64,000 nt of DNA, taken from contig NZ_JAPEMT010000007.1 in assembly GCF_026342435.1 (NCBI RefSeq), positions 19,510 through 83,509 of the forward strand, written 5' to 3'. Below, piece after piece: positions 39,332-47,777 of the stretch (position 1 is the stretch's first letter; every line of letters begins with the position of its first letter). The position numbers and the translations under genes are program-made. Below the pieces are notes generated by a model. That model was not told the DNA's origin and searched no databases. It was given only the letters and a program-made list of their open reading frames with translations. The stretch is from Streptomyces sp. NBC_00237 (lineage in GTDB: Bacteria > Actinomycetota > Actinomycetes > Streptomycetales > Streptomycetaceae).

Positions 39332-39647
39332 GTTGTCCTCCTGGGTCTGGGGAGAGACTGCGATGAAGGTGCGAGTGCTTCCCGGCCGGGCTCGGCTGCC
39401 ATTCCGCTGGAACGCGGGGAGACTGCTGCATGTGCGGTTGCGTGGCCGTATTCGGACGGGAAGGTGGAACCCCACCCCGGCCTGCGCCATGTGGGGCAGG
39501 TCGTGCCCGGCAGCAGGCCGGGGCGGGAGTCTGGGGGTGCGACGTTGGCTCTCTTCGAGAACACCACCGGTACGACGGCCGCGGTGTCCGGCTAGCAGGA
39601 CGTGCAAACGCCTTGCAGGATCTGCAAGAGGCCGCCCCTCCGAACCG
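39332..39647. other. 316-bp gene-free stretch upstream of the Sir2-like gene
   Basis: It should contain the promoter for the leftward Sir2-like operon, but I could not fix a -35/-10 pair. It holds the palindrome at 39612-39628 and several short GC inverted repeats. Open frames in it are shadows without ribosome sites. Confidence 0.5.
39612..39628. promoter_or_regulatory. Palindrome TTGCAG-GAT-CTGCAA, copy 1
   Basis: C-TTGCAG-GAT-CTGCAA-G, a perfect 7-bp inverted repeat with a 3-base centre. The same 15-bp core recurs at 44316-44330 upstream of the XRE gene at 44411. Two identical palindromes in intergenic DNA point to a shared regulator. Confidence 0.6.
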
Positions 39648-39902
39648 TCAGCGTGGGGCCCGGGGGCTGCTGTTCCGCGGCCGGCGCGAGGAGCCCCAGC
39701 GGTTGCCGCCCCGCGACCGGAACGACACGCCGGATTCGTACAGGCGCCGGTGGACGTAGCCGTACGACCGTCCCGACTCCTCTGCGAGAGCACGGATCGA
39801 GGCACCGGCGTCGTACTTCTTCCGTAACTCCGAGGTGACGCGTTTCTGCTGTTCAGGCTTGAGCCTCTTGCGGGGCTCCGGCCATGCGAAGTCGTCAGAC
39901 AC
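39648..39902 (-). CDS. Small helix-turn-helix protein
   Basis: This is an 84-aa protein read leftwards from ATG at 39902. After a basic start, residues about 20-62 form a helix-turn-helix of a type common in Streptomyces (VTSELRKKYDAGASIRALAE, then SGRSYGYVHRRLYESG), ending in an Arg/Gly/Ser tail. It overlaps the previous gene by 8 bp. A DNA-binding regulator; target unknown, with the palindrome just upstream of it on the map a candidate. Confidence 0.7.
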   Translation of the reverse strand: MSDDFAWPEPRKRLKPEQQKRVTSELRKKYDAGASIRALAEESGRSYGYVHRRLYESGVSFRSRGGNRWGSSRRPRNSSPRAPR

Positions 39903-40569
39903 CGGCTTCTATCTCCTCTGCGAGGTTGATGACGGTGACGCCTCGCAGCTCACGGACGAGCTGGGACGCCAGAATCCACGGGGTGTACCGCCGATCCCGG
40001 TACGAGAGGGGGACGTCGTCCCCTTCCTTCTCCGTCTCGATGGGCTCGGGGGGCTGGAGACCTCTGCTCCGGTAGTACGTGCCGAGCACGCCGTACAAGC
40101 GGGGCACCCGGGCACGGAGGGCGACGACACCCTCCCTCAAGAGGTGGCCGCACCGTTCGGTCGCGATGGCCGCGTGCTGCAAGCAGAGCGGCGGCTGAGC
40201 GGTTTGGTAGCCCTCTATCCACTCGGTCGACGTGGCGTCGGACGGCGGTGAGGCGAGGAAGAGGTACCCCAGGGACGTCCGGCTGGGCTGCTGGACGCAC
40301 CCCTGGCACAGCAGTTGCTCCATACACTCCCGCTGACGGGCCGGATGCACGTCCTTCCAGAGGGGCTTGCCCAGAACTTTGTTGCCGTCGCGGTTCTGGG
40401 AACAGCGGGCCCATAGAACGCCTCGGCCGTCGCGATCACCCGGTCCCTCATCCGTGTATAACAAGCCGCCCCTGCGGCCGGGCCTCGCGCTCAGCGTCGC
40501 CGCCAAGGCGGGTTCCTCGCCTTCGCGGATGGTGATGTACGGAACGAAGGGGGTCCGGGATCGGCTCAT
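39895..40569 (-). CDS. Hypothetical protein with Cys-rich centre
   Basis: This is a 224-aa protein read leftwards from ATG at 40569, whose ATGA overlaps the stop of the DUF5999 gene. Residues about 70-125 contain CMEQLLCQGC and a later C..H, suggesting a zinc site; LYGVLGTYYRSRGLQPPEP follows. Such proteins occur beside DUF5999, XRE and ATPase genes in Streptomyces. Function unknown. Confidence 0.62.
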   Translation of the reverse strand: MSRSRTPFVPYITIREGEEPALAATLSARPGRRGGLLYTDEGPGDRDGRGVLWARCSQNRDGNKVLGKPLWKDVHPARQRECMEQLLCQGCVQQPSRTSLGYLFLASPPSDATSTEWIEGYQTAQPPLCLQHAAIATERCGHLLREGVVALRARVPRLYGVLGTYYRSRGLQPPEPIETEKEGDDVPLSYRDRRYTPWILASQLVRELRGVTVINLAEEIEAGV

Positions 40570-40760
40570 GCCAGCGCACCGGCGATGGGGCGGTGGGGCG
40601 CGATGATTTCCCCGTTGGGCAGCAGCTCGCCGGTGTCCTCGAAGAGCAGGACCCCGTTGCACAGGAGGCTCCAGCCCTGTTCCGGGTGGTGCGCTACGGG
40701 GCGCGCTGCCTCCCGGTCGGCGGAGTTAGCCGTCGGGCAGGTGGGCTCATGTTGGCACAT
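40566..40760 (-). CDS. DUF5999-family protein
   Basis: This is a 64-aa protein read leftwards from ATG at 40760, with GAGG 8 bases upstream; the ATG at 40766 is too close to that site. Sequence MCQHEPTCP, then SADREAARPV and HPEQGWSLLCNGVLLFEDTG, is the characteristic DUF5999 pattern with His and Cys residues that may bind metal. Function unknown; widespread in streptomycetes next to regulators. Confidence 0.8.
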   Translation of the reverse strand: MCQHEPTCPTANSADREAARPVAHHPEQGWSLLCNGVLLFEDTGELLPNGEIIAPHRPIAGALA

Positions 40761-40780
40761 ATTCATCCTCTTCAGACAGA

Positions 40781-40828
40781 CCTCCTCCACCAGCCCGTCG
40801 GGGGTACAGCTCGGGCTGGTGGAGGAGG
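40781..40828. terminator. Hairpin ending the upstream - strand operon
   Basis: CCTCCTCCACCAGCCCG and CGGGCTGGTGGAGGAGG are perfect 17-bp arms with a 14-base loop, placed just after the stop at 40831 on the - strand. It splits the leftward block into two transcription units. Confidence 0.75.
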
Positions 40829-40830
40829 AG

Positions 40831-41310
40831 TTAAGGGCCGCAAGGGGCGGTTGCGGGGGAGCGGCGCTTCCGGACTGTTCGGCGTTCCGCGGCGGCTTCG
40901 GCCTCGGCGATGCAGTGGTCTGCGCCGCCGTAGAAGCGAGCGCGGTCCCTGTCGGTGATCCGGAAAGGAAGGCACTCGCCCCATTCCACGACCCAGTTGT
41001 TCCGCTCCCCCGGAGGCGACACGAGACGGATGCGCACGTTGGGGAACCCGGGGATGTCCAAGAGGGCGTGCTGAATCGCCAGGGCCACTTCCACAGGCCC
41101 GGCGTCCATGCAGCCGCCGCGGCGACGGCCGCCGACGGGCACGGCCAAGAGCGGCGCGCGGAAGACGCGAACGGCAACACTGGAGTCCAGGAGGTGGCGG
41201 TCGTGCAGGCGGGGCGCGACGAACTCGTAGTCGTACGCTGTCCGGGCGTGGGACAGCGTGACGGGCAGCTCACCGGTTCCCTGCGTCTCGGAAACGGGGC
41301 GCGCTTTCAT
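40831..41310 (-). CDS. Hypothetical protein
   Basis: This is a 159-aa protein read leftwards from ATG at 41310 (ATGA overlap with the upstream gene). Alpha/beta composition, a CMDAGPVEVALAIQHAL helix in the middle and a basic C-terminus. No known motif. Part of the overlapping run that starts at 42815. Confidence 0.6.
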   Translation of the reverse strand: MKARPVSETQGTGELPVTLSHARTAYDYEFVAPRLHDRHLLDSSVAVRVFRAPLLAVPVGGRRRGGCMDAGPVEVALAIQHALLDIPGFPNVRIRLVSPPGERNNWVVEWGECLPFRITDRDRARFYGGADHCIAEAEAAAERRTVRKRRSPATAPCGP

Positions 41311-41780
41311 GCCTCACCCCCAGCCAGGAGTGCCGCGCGGTCCAGCACGTCCTCGGCAATGACGTCTTGATCGAGAACGTCCTGAGCGGCCAGAGCGACG
41401 CGCCGTAGGTGCCCCAGGCCGTCTTCGCCTTGTGCGGGCAGCGCCTCCTTCAAGGCTGCACAGGCACGCAGGATCGCGTCTGCGACCTTGCCCTGGGGCC
41501 GGTTGTGCGTCTCCTCCATCACGAGGTCCACGAGCTGGGCGACGGCGCTACGCAGCCGCAGAGACAACCGGGTGATCTGGTGAGCGGCGGGCGCACGCTC
41601 CCCGAGCACTGCGTCGATGTCGTCCTCAACGTGGGCGAGGGCGATCATGTCGATGGCGACAGATTCTTTCAGCCTGGCCACGATCTGCCGCAGGAGGGCC
41701 GTGTCGCCCACCATCTCGGCTCTCTCGACCTCGGCGTCTCGTAAGGGCGTCCGCTGGGCGAGGCCGATTGAGGCAGTCAT
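41307..41780 (-). CDS. Helical hypothetical protein
   Basis: This is a 157-aa protein read leftwards from ATG at 41780, chosen because GAGGAG precedes it and the ATGA overlaps the ATPase stop. Almost entirely helical (VERAEMVGDTALLRQIVARLKES, LRLRSAVAQLVDLVMEE), possibly a four-helix bundle. Function unknown; coupling to the RsbW-like gene suggests a partner of that protein. Confidence 0.62.
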   Translation of the reverse strand: MTASIGLAQRTPLRDAEVERAEMVGDTALLRQIVARLKESVAIDMIALAHVEDDIDAVLGERAPAAHQITRLSLRLRSAVAQLVDLVMEETHNRPQGKVADAILRACAALKEALPAQGEDGLGHLRRVALAAQDVLDQDVIAEDVLDRAALLAGGEA

Positions 41781-42280
41781 TGGCTCCTCCGCGGAGTCGT
41801 GGGGATCGTGAAGGTGCACCAGGTCTTGGTTCCGTCGGGACTCACGCCGCACAGGGTGGACAGCGCGTTGACGATGAACAGGCCGCGGCCGTTCTCGTCA
41901 TCCATGCCTGCTTCGTTGACGTGCGCCCGATTGGGGGAACCGTCGTCCACTTCGAGCGCGAGCACGTTTGCAGTGAGGAGGAAGCGGAAGGCGATCCGGT
42001 CACCCTTGCCGTGTAACAGCGCGTTGGTGACGAGTTCGCTGATCACGCTTTCGGCGTCTTCGGCCAGGCTGGGGAATCCCCAGTGGCGCAGCTTGGCCGT
42101 GCTGATCCGGCGGAGACGGCCGACCCACTGGCCCTCGCGTTTGTCGATGGCCCCGCCTTCGGGCCTGGGGTCGCGCTTGATGCTGAGGACCAGGTCGTCC
42201 CATACGGCCTCGGGTACAAGCCCCAGGTCTTCGACTGTTCCGACGATCACGGTGTTCCCTCCCAGCGAGCCGGCCTGCAT
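41777..42280 (-). CDS. RsbW-like (HATPase) anti-sigma/regulatory protein
   Basis: This is a 167-aa protein read leftwards from ATG at 42280. It has the GHKL fold: N box ISELVTNALLHG near residue 88, then the D-x-G of VDDGSP near 118, and ENGRGLFIVNAL near 133 as the G-box. RsbW-type proteins in Streptomyces bind sigma factors or anti-anti-sigma partners. No sigma gene is adjacent. Co-transcribed with 42297 (16-bp gap) and 41307. Confidence 0.75.
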   Translation of the reverse strand: MQAGSLGGNTVIVGTVEDLGLVPEAVWDDLVLSIKRDPRPEGGAIDKREGQWVGRLRRISTAKLRHWGFPSLAEDAESVISELVTNALLHGKGDRIAFRFLLTANVLALEVDDGSPNRAHVNEAGMDDENGRGLFIVNALSTLCGVSPDGTKTWCTFTIPTTPRRSQ

Positions 42281-42296
42281 CGACCGGTCGGCCGCC

Positions 42297-42815
42297 TCAC
42301 TGCGTCACCACGTTCTCGGCGTGCACCAGGGCGAGGAATCCACCGTGCATGGCGAACCAGGTCAGCTCGGTCTCGTACCCGTCGAGATGCGGGCTGACGG
42401 CGGCTCGGGTCACGGCCACGACCCCGTCGATGAACCCGCTCTTGACCTGCTGCCTTATCTGCAACCAACCGTGGCGGTCCTCGGGGGTGGTCAGGCTGAG
42501 GCAGTCGGTGAAGGTCTGATCACGGCCGACCTGCCACTTCATCCGCTCCGCGAACTCTCGGGTAGCGGCCAAGGAGCGGTCCGGGCTCTGTCCATTCACC
42601 GTGCGGGCGTACAGGGCGATTCGAGGAACGCGACTGCTGGCCCTCAGCGCTTCGAGTCTCCGCTCCATCTGCTCTCTGCGGAGCTTCATGAGCTGGACGT
42701 TCCTGTCCGGCGAGACACGCGGGGCGTCAGGGCGGAACATCCGGTCGTACTCGTTCTCGCGGTCCATCCAGTCAGCGGAGGCGCCGGAGGTTCGGGTGGT
42801 GCTCTGGCTCGTCAT
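42297..42815 (-). CDS. Serine-resolvase-fold protein lacking a recombinase domain
   Basis: This is a 172-aa protein read leftwards from ATG at 42815, which has GAGG 7 bases upstream; the longer frame upstream has no site. After a variable N-terminus, residues about 63-160 resemble the serine recombinase catalytic fold (RIALYARTVNGQSPDRSLAATREFAE, then GVVAVTRAAVSP). The nucleophilic Ser position and the DNA-binding domain are not evident. Probably a regulatory relative rather than an active recombinase. Confidence 0.6.
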   Translation of the reverse strand: MTSQSTTRTSGASADWMDRENEYDRMFRPDAPRVSPDRNVQLMKLRREQMERRLEALRASSRVPRIALYARTVNGQSPDRSLAATREFAERMKWQVGRDQTFTDCLSLTTPEDRHGWLQIRQQVKSGFIDGVVAVTRAAVSPHLDGYETELTWFAMHGGFLALVHAENVVTQ

Positions 42816-43086
42816 CAGCGGCCTCGGCTTCGTCGGAGGGGGGCAGCGGAGGCCCGCCCCCACGGGGGTGGGAGGGCGAACCTCCGCCGGGCCAGCGACC
42901 GGCCCGTACGACGGCGGCCGTAACTGTGCGTCACAAATGATCATGACCTGATGGACAGTCACGTCCGCCGTAGGCTTAGCTTGCTCCTTTTTCGGTTGGG
43001 TGCGCAACACTTTCACCGAGAAACCAAAAAGGCTGGAACACGCGTGCGCATGGCCAACGCTGACGCGGGCGTGCCAGACTGCGCCT

Positions 43087-43932
43087 ATGACGCAGAAGAG
43101 AGCGACGCCGTCAATCAAGAGGCGACGTGTGGGTGCCCAACTGCGCCAGTGGCGCGAAGCGGTTGACATGCCATCAGGCGACGTCGCGCGAGCCATGGGG
43201 TGGAGCGCAGCCCGTTTTTCTCGCGTCGAGCGCGGCTACTACCGCATCGGCCGGGACGAGGTCATTGACCTGTGCGCGAAGATCGGTGTTGACGACTCGA
43301 AGGCCGTGGAGGAGGTCGCCCGAGTCGCTGAGGAGCCGACCGGCAAGGGATGGTGGGCGTCGTACGCTGGCAAGGTCAGCGAGGCGTACATCGACTTCGT
43401 GGAGCTGGAGGCGGAGGCCGAAAGCATCCGCTTCGTTCACCCGAAGGTGATCCCTGGACTGTTTCAGTCACCCCGCTACGTCCGGGAGATGCATTCGAGT
43501 GCACGGTCGAGTGACCCGGAGTCGCTGATCGCTCTCCGCCTGGCCCGGCAGGAAGTCCTGAGTCGCGCTCAGCTTCACGGCCTGATCCCCGAATCCGCCT
43601 TCCACGCCGAGTTCGAGTCCAGTCCTGGCCTCATGAAGGACCAGCTCCGCAAGCTGATTGATGCCACCGAGATGGATACCGTCACCCTCCAGATCCTCCC
43701 GCTCAAAGCGCACCCCTCCGTTGGATCGAACGGGGCGATGACGATCCTTACGTTCCGGCACCCGTGGACACCTGTCGCCAGCATCGACAACCCGATGGGC
43801 GGCTCTCACACCTATGACCCGGCCCAGGTCGCTTACCTGGAAGCCGAGTTCGAGAACATCGCTGCTTCTGCTCTTCCCGTGGACCAGTCACGGGACCTAC
43901 TCAACGAGTACCTGGAAGGACTGCACCAGTGA
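43087..43932 (+). CDS. XRE-family regulator with DUF5753 domain
   Basis: This is a 281-aa protein with ATG at 43087. The N-terminal helix-turn-helix (about 15-70: LRQWREAVDMPSGDVARAMG, FSRVERGYYRIG) is followed by the DUF5753 effector region (from about 95: FVELEAEAESIRFVHPKVIPGLFQ, later QILPLKAHPSVGSNGAMTIL). This pair with DUF397 is very common in Streptomyces (WhiJ-type) and controls development or small-molecule genes. The next gene starts within its stop codon. Confidence 0.88.
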   Translation: MTQKRATPSIKRRRVGAQLRQWREAVDMPSGDVARAMGWSAARFSRVERGYYRIGRDEVIDLCAKIGVDDSKAVEEVARVAEEPTGKGWWASYAGKVSEAYIDFVELEAEAESIRFVHPKVIPGLFQSPRYVREMHSSARSSDPESLIALRLARQEVLSRAQLHGLIPESAFHAEFESSPGLMKDQLRKLIDATEMDTVTLQILPLKAHPSVGSNGAMTILTFRHPWTPVASIDNPMGGSHTYDPAQVAYLEAEFENIAASALPVDQSRDLLNEYLEGLHQ

Positions 43933-44174
43933 CCACCAACAATGGGCGTGCCCTCACTGCACCACAGCTTGAGGGGGCTGTCTGGAAGAAGTCCTCCTAC
44001 AGCGGAGACTCCCAGGGACAGTGCGTCGAGGTCGCCGACCTCACAGTCACGCCGTTCGCCGGCAAGCGGGCCATCCGGGACTCGAAGGACCCGAAGGGTC
44101 CGGCGCTGCTCTTCTCCGCCTCCACGGTCGCGGGGTTCCTCACGGATCTCCGGGACGGCAAGTTCGACATCTGA
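43929..44174 (+). CDS. DUF397-domain protein (XRE partner)
   Basis: This is an 81-aa protein from GTG 43929, overlapping the XRE stop (GTGA). It has the DUF397 signature WKKSSYSGDSQGQCVEVAD, then IRDSKDP and a final F.T.LRDGKFD. DUF397 proteins act with their cognate XRE/DUF5753 regulators as small antagonists. A strong terminator follows. Confidence 0.9.
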   Translation: MTTNNGRALTAPQLEGAVWKKSSYSGDSQGQCVEVADLTVTPFAGKRAIRDSKDPKGPALLFSASTVAGFLTDLRDGKFDI

Positions 44175-44193
44175 CCCCACCTACCGCACGCAT

Positions 44194-44238
44194 CGAGGCC
44201 CGGTTCCCCCATCCCATATCTGGGGGAGCCGGGCCTCG
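44194..44238. terminator. Terminator after the XRE-DUF397 pair
   Basis: CGAGGCCCGGTTCCCCCA pairs with TGGGGGAGCCGGGCCTCG (one mismatch) around a nine-base loop, 20 bp after the stop. Confidence 0.8.
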
Positions 44239-44315
44239 TCGTACTTCTGTACCCATGGGTCACGGCAGCGTACCCCCGGGAGATCGCTTCGCTTCGTGAC
44301 ACCGGAAGGTCCCGT

Positions 44316-44330
44316 TTGCAGGATCTGCAA
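44316..44330. promoter_or_regulatory. Palindrome TTGCAG-GAT-CTGCAA, copy 2
   Basis: Same 15-bp palindrome as at 39612-39628, here about 80 bp before the ATG of the XRE gene at 44411. Likely an operator for that regulator or for another one shared with the Sir2-like operon. Confidence 0.6.
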
Positions 44331-44410
44331 GCGGTGTACGTGCTGCCCTCTTGGAGCCCTACCGTGGTGCGCACACGTACGTGTCGGGTCCTCGCGCGGG
44401 GAGAAGCCGG

Positions 44411-45706
44411 ATGAACACGGTTCGTCTCTGGGTGTCCGAAGAGGCCCGCTCATGCGTGGCAAGGCAAGATCCGGGCGGCCTGATCCGTCTCGGCCGTACG
44501 GAACTCGGCTGGCGCCTGGAAGACCTCGGCGCGCGTATCGGCTGCTCAGCAGCGACGGTTTCCCGGCTGGAGCGGCGAGGCCGGAACGCCGACTTCGAGC
44601 TGATCAAGAGTGCCGCCAAGGCCGTGCAGATCCCGACACATGTCCTAGCTGCGTCTCTCGGCTTAACCAGCCTCCCACCGATTAGAGTTGCGCCGGATGG
44701 GCCACGTTGTGCCGAGGAGGATGACCCGATGCGTCGCCGCACGTTGCTCACCGCTGCTGGTCTGGCGGTTCCCGCCTCCCTCTTGGTGGGGGTGAGCGAT
44801 GCGCTCGCGAGCGTTCCCGACCCCACCGGGTCGCCCGTGCCTCTCGACTCGCGGCTTGCTGCGGCCCGCGGGCTGTTCGACGCCGGTCAGAACTCCAAGC
44901 TGCTGCGGGCCCTGCCCGGTCTCCTCGCCGATGCTGACCACGCCGCTTCCCGAGCGCGTGAGGAGATCGCGCTCGCGCGCCTCTCGACCGCGTACAGCCT
45001 GGCGAGCAGGGTGTTGACGAAGGTCGGCAACTACGGTGACTCACGGCTCGCTGCGGACCGGGCGATGCTGTACGCGGAATGGTCCGGATCGCCGCTCGCG
45101 GCTGCGGCTGCGGCCCGGGAGCTGAGCATCGTGCTCCGTCATCAGGACCAGCCGACCGCAGCCGAGCGGCACATCCTTGACGCCGTGGCCAAGGTCGAGG
45201 AGACCGGCTTGCGGACAGACGCGCAGTCGTCCGCGTACGCGCAGATGCTGTGTACGACGTCGTACACAGCGGCCCGTGCGGGCCAACGCGACCAGGCGCT
45301 CGCGATGATCCGGGAGGCCGGGAAGGCCGCCCGGAACCTGCCTGCAGTCGCTCCGGAGGGGCGCTTGTTCCCTATCACCTCGGCGGCCGTCGACCTGTAC
45401 GCCGTCGGTGTTCACTGGGCCCTGGGGGACGCGGGCGCCGCGCTTGAAGCCGGCCGCGACCTCCACCAGGGGCAGTTCACGACCGTCGAGCGCAAGGGGC
45501 GGATGCATACCGACCTCGGGCGGGCGTGGTGGCAGTGGGGCAAGGCGGAGCAGACGGCAGCCGAGCTGCTGTCCGCAGTGCGCGTCTCTCCGGGCGAGGT
45601 CCGTGACCGCCCCGCGATCCGGCAGATCGTCGGTGACCTCCGTTCCCGTCACCCGCGGGTGACGGGTGTGCGAGAGCTGGTAGCGGCTGTGAGCCCTGCG
45701 GCCTGA
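44411..45706 (+). CDS. XRE-family regulator with TPR-like C-terminus
   Basis: This is a 431-aa protein with ATG at 44411. An HTH lies at about residues 27-80 (LGRTELGWRLEDLGARIGCSAATVSRLERRG). A Gly/Ala-rich hydrophobic segment follows at about 105-135 (RRRTLLTAAGLAVPASLLVG), which resembles a twin-arginine signal but here follows a DNA-binding domain. The long C-terminal part is TPR-like helices (from 150). This layout occurs in many Streptomyces regulators. Ligand unknown. Confidence 0.8.
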   Translation: MNTVRLWVSEEARSCVARQDPGGLIRLGRTELGWRLEDLGARIGCSAATVSRLERRGRNADFELIKSAAKAVQIPTHVLAASLGLTSLPPIRVAPDGPRCAEEDDPMRRRTLLTAAGLAVPASLLVGVSDALASVPDPTGSPVPLDSRLAAARGLFDAGQNSKLLRALPGLLADADHAASRAREEIALARLSTAYSLASRVLTKVGNYGDSRLAADRAMLYAEWSGSPLAAAAAARELSIVLRHQDQPTAAERHILDAVAKVEETGLRTDAQSSAYAQMLCTTSYTAARAGQRDQALAMIREAGKAARNLPAVAPEGRLFPITSAAVDLYAVGVHWALGDAGAALEAGRDLHQGQFTTVERKGRMHTDLGRAWWQWGKAEQTAAELLSAVRVSPGEVRDRPAIRQIVGDLRSRHPRVTGVRELVAAVSPAA

Positions 45707-45840
45707 CAGATCCTGGGTAGACCACGGTGCCCGGGTGGGGGTGCTCACGCAGCTTGCTGCGGCGGCTAGCCCCCCGGTGAGTAGAGGGAGCCAGTGGCTC
45801 CGCCAAGTCGGCCCCGGATAGTCCCCACTACGCGACAGCA

Positions 45841-45879
45841 AAGCCCCGTAGAGCGGCCAACTGCCGTACAACGGGGCTT
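45841..45879. terminator. Terminator-like hairpin
   Basis: AAGCCCCGT and ACGGGGCTT, with inner pairing around GGCC-like bases, 135 bp after the XRE stop. The remaining gene-free bases up to 46077 show nothing recognisable. Confidence 0.6.
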
Positions 45880-46077
45880 AGTTGTGCTTGCGGCACATGC
45901 CCCGGTCCTTGTCCCTTCCGTCGGTCGGGCAGGCGCTGGACGCCGCGGGGTGCCAGCGCCGAGAAAGCGGAACCGTGCCTCATTGATCGCAAAATCGCAC
46001 TTTTGGGGCAAGGGATGCATACGCGGCTAAACGTTCCGTCTGGCTGTAACTCATTCTGTGGGTTTGTCGACAAAGGG

Positions 46078-46515
46078 CTAACTCCTCTTTGCTTTTTTTA
46101 ATGGGGCGATATTTCTGACGGTGAGTTCGTCTGTATTGAAGAGAGTTCCAAGTATCGGCACCCACCTGTCGGGTAGGACCTGGCGACCCGTCTCGACGTC
46201 GCAATACGTGCTGACAGCGACTTTCAGTGCTTGCGCCACCTGTGCCTGTGTGAACCCCAGGAACCGGCGGAGTATCTTCAACGTCCAGTCGACTTCGAGG
46301 AGTTCGACCAGGTCAAGGGGTGATACGTCGAGGCTGCTGGCCAATCGGAGTAGATGCCGTGGACTGGGTCGCTGATTCTTCGACTCCCACATGGCGACGG
46401 CACTGCGAGAGCACCCGACCGCTTTTGCCAATACCTTCTGGGAGATTCCACGGGCCTGTCGCAACTCAGCGACAAGCCATCCCCGCAGACGCCATCCGTC
46501 TGCCCCCGTGCGCAT
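46078..46515 (-). CDS. Double XRE helix-turn-helix regulator divergent from the transfer operon
   Basis: This is a 145-aa protein read leftwards from ATG at 46515. Two HTH modules: residues about 17-70 (LRQARGISQKVLAKAVGCSRSAVAMWE) and 82-125 (RFLGFTQAQVAQALKVAVSTYCDVETG). Its start faces the transfer-operon promoter at 46551-46580 with only 35 bp between. By position it is the likely repressor of both. The gene is more AT-rich at its end than its neighbours. Confidence 0.78.
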   Translation of the reverse strand: MRTGADGWRLRGWLVAELRQARGISQKVLAKAVGCSRSAVAMWESKNQRPSPRHLLRLASSLDVSPLDLVELLEVDWTLKILRRFLGFTQAQVAQALKVAVSTYCDVETGRQVLPDRWVPILGTLFNTDELTVRNIAPLKKAKRS

Positions 46516-46550
46516 GGCGCCGCACTCTACCGCGACCCGTCCGAAATTTT

Positions 46551-46580
46551 TTGACGCGCTGTGTCCGATCCGCGTACTGT
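46551..46580 (+). promoter_or_regulatory. Promoter of the T4SS-like operon
   Basis: TTGACG (46551-46556), 18 bp, TACTGT (46575-46580), in an AT-rich patch. The predicted start lies about 35 bp before ATG 46622. The gene for the divergent XRE regulator starts directly upstream. Confidence 0.65.
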
Positions 46581-46621
46581 CCAGACCAGTTCGGGCCTAT
46601 CGCGGGGAAGGTCGTCTGGGG

Positions 46622-47740
46622 ATGAGTGCGCTCAAAACGGTCGTGTGGAAGGTTCTCAACCTCCCGGAGCCCCGGAGCAAGGAAGCACCAGCTCCTCAAG
46701 CGGAACCGCCTCAGCAGCCGACCTCACCGTCAGCCGGCCCCGCCCACTGGGTAGCCGCAGGGAAGCGTGTCCAGGCCGAGCGTAACGGGCATAGCCCGAC
46801 TCAGGTTGCGACCGAATCCAAGCAAACTCGGACGCCTGCCACCCCCTGGGTGCTTCAGGAGGAGAAGACCGGCACGAGGGCACTGGTCGTTACCGGCCGG
46901 ATCGTGCTGTGGGTGGTGGTCGGCCTGGCCGTGATCACCGGGGTCAGGTCCTGGTTCTGGCCCAGCAAGCCCGCGCCCGCGCCCGCGCCGACAGTCAAGC
47001 AGGGGCCCACCTATCCGGTGCAGGACGCCCAACTGGTTGCCGGTCGATTCGCGTACTCGTACCTGACCTGGGACGAGGCCGACCCTGACCAGCGGGCCAA
47101 GGCCCTGGCGCGGGACATGCCGAAGGGCACGGACACCACCGCGGGTTGGAACTCGAAGGGGCAGCAGACCGTACTCCTCGCCCAGCCGGGCGCGGTGACG
47201 GAGCTCGGCGACAAGCGCGCCCGGGTGCACGTGACCGTGCTGGTCAACGTTCCCGGCGAACCGGCCAAGGACAAGAAGAAGGACCCGGCGCGCGCCCAAC
47301 GGAAGTGGGTGGGGCTGGAGGTCCCGGTCCTGAACACCGCAGGCCGGATCGTCGTCACCGGCGAGCCGGGCATCGTCGGCGTTCCCGCCTCGGGCCCGAC
47401 CGTCACCGACCAGAACGCCGTCGACAGCGATGTCGAGCTCTCCGCCCAGACCCAGAGCACCGTGGAGGCGTTCTTTACCGCGTACGCCAAGGGCGATGCG
47501 GACAGCGTGACTGCCCCGGGCGCGAGCGTCCCGCCGCTGGCCGACGGGATGACGCTTCAGGGCATCCAGAGCTGGAACGTCGACCAGGGCAAGGGCAGCG
47601 ATCGCACCGGAACCGCCGTCGTGCGCTGGCAGATCGGCGCCGCCGAGCTGGAGCAGACCTACCGGGTCGAGCTCACCCGGGTGGCCTCGGCCGCCGCCGA
47701 GCGGTGGCAGGTCGCCGAGGTCCACGGCGGAACGTTCTAA
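46622..47740 (+). CDS. TcpC/VirB8-like conjugal transfer protein
   Basis: This is a 372-aa protein with ATG at 46622. A cytoplasmic Pro/Gln-rich N-terminus of about 85 residues, a single membrane span (VTGRIVLWVVVGLAVITGV, about 90-108), a Pro-rich linker, then two extracytoplasmic NTF2-like domains (about 135-250 and 270-370). This matches the TcpC/VirB8-like subunit of Gram-positive transfer machines, which bridges inner-membrane parts. First gene of the operon. Confidence 0.8.
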   Translation: MSALKTVVWKVLNLPEPRSKEAPAPQAEPPQQPTSPSAGPAHWVAAGKRVQAERNGHSPTQVATESKQTRTPATPWVLQEEKTGTRALVVTGRIVLWVVVGLAVITGVRSWFWPSKPAPAPAPTVKQGPTYPVQDAQLVAGRFAYSYLTWDEADPDQRAKALARDMPKGTDTTAGWNSKGQQTVLLAQPGAVTELGDKRARVHVTVLVNVPGEPAKDKKKDPARAQRKWVGLEVPVLNTAGRIVVTGEPGIVGVPASGPTVTDQNAVDSDVELSAQTQSTVEAFFTAYAKGDADSVTAPGASVPPLADGMTLQGIQSWNVDQGKGSDRTGTAVVRWQIGAAELEQTYRVELTRVASAAAERWQVAEVHGGTF

Positions 47741-47777
47741 CTCCGCTTTGCAGGAACCAAACGAGGGGATACGAGGC

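Noticed and set aside
39330..39827. + strand frames in the gap upstream of the Sir2-like gene
   Set aside because: No ribosome site, Arg/Pro-rich composition, and they run opposite to the small HTH gene, which has a recognisable domain.
42297..42815. Active site-specific serine recombinase that could drive cassette exchange
   Set aside because: The catalytic serine setting and the C-terminal DNA-binding part are not evident, the protein is only 172 aa and sits in a regulatory operon far from the array.
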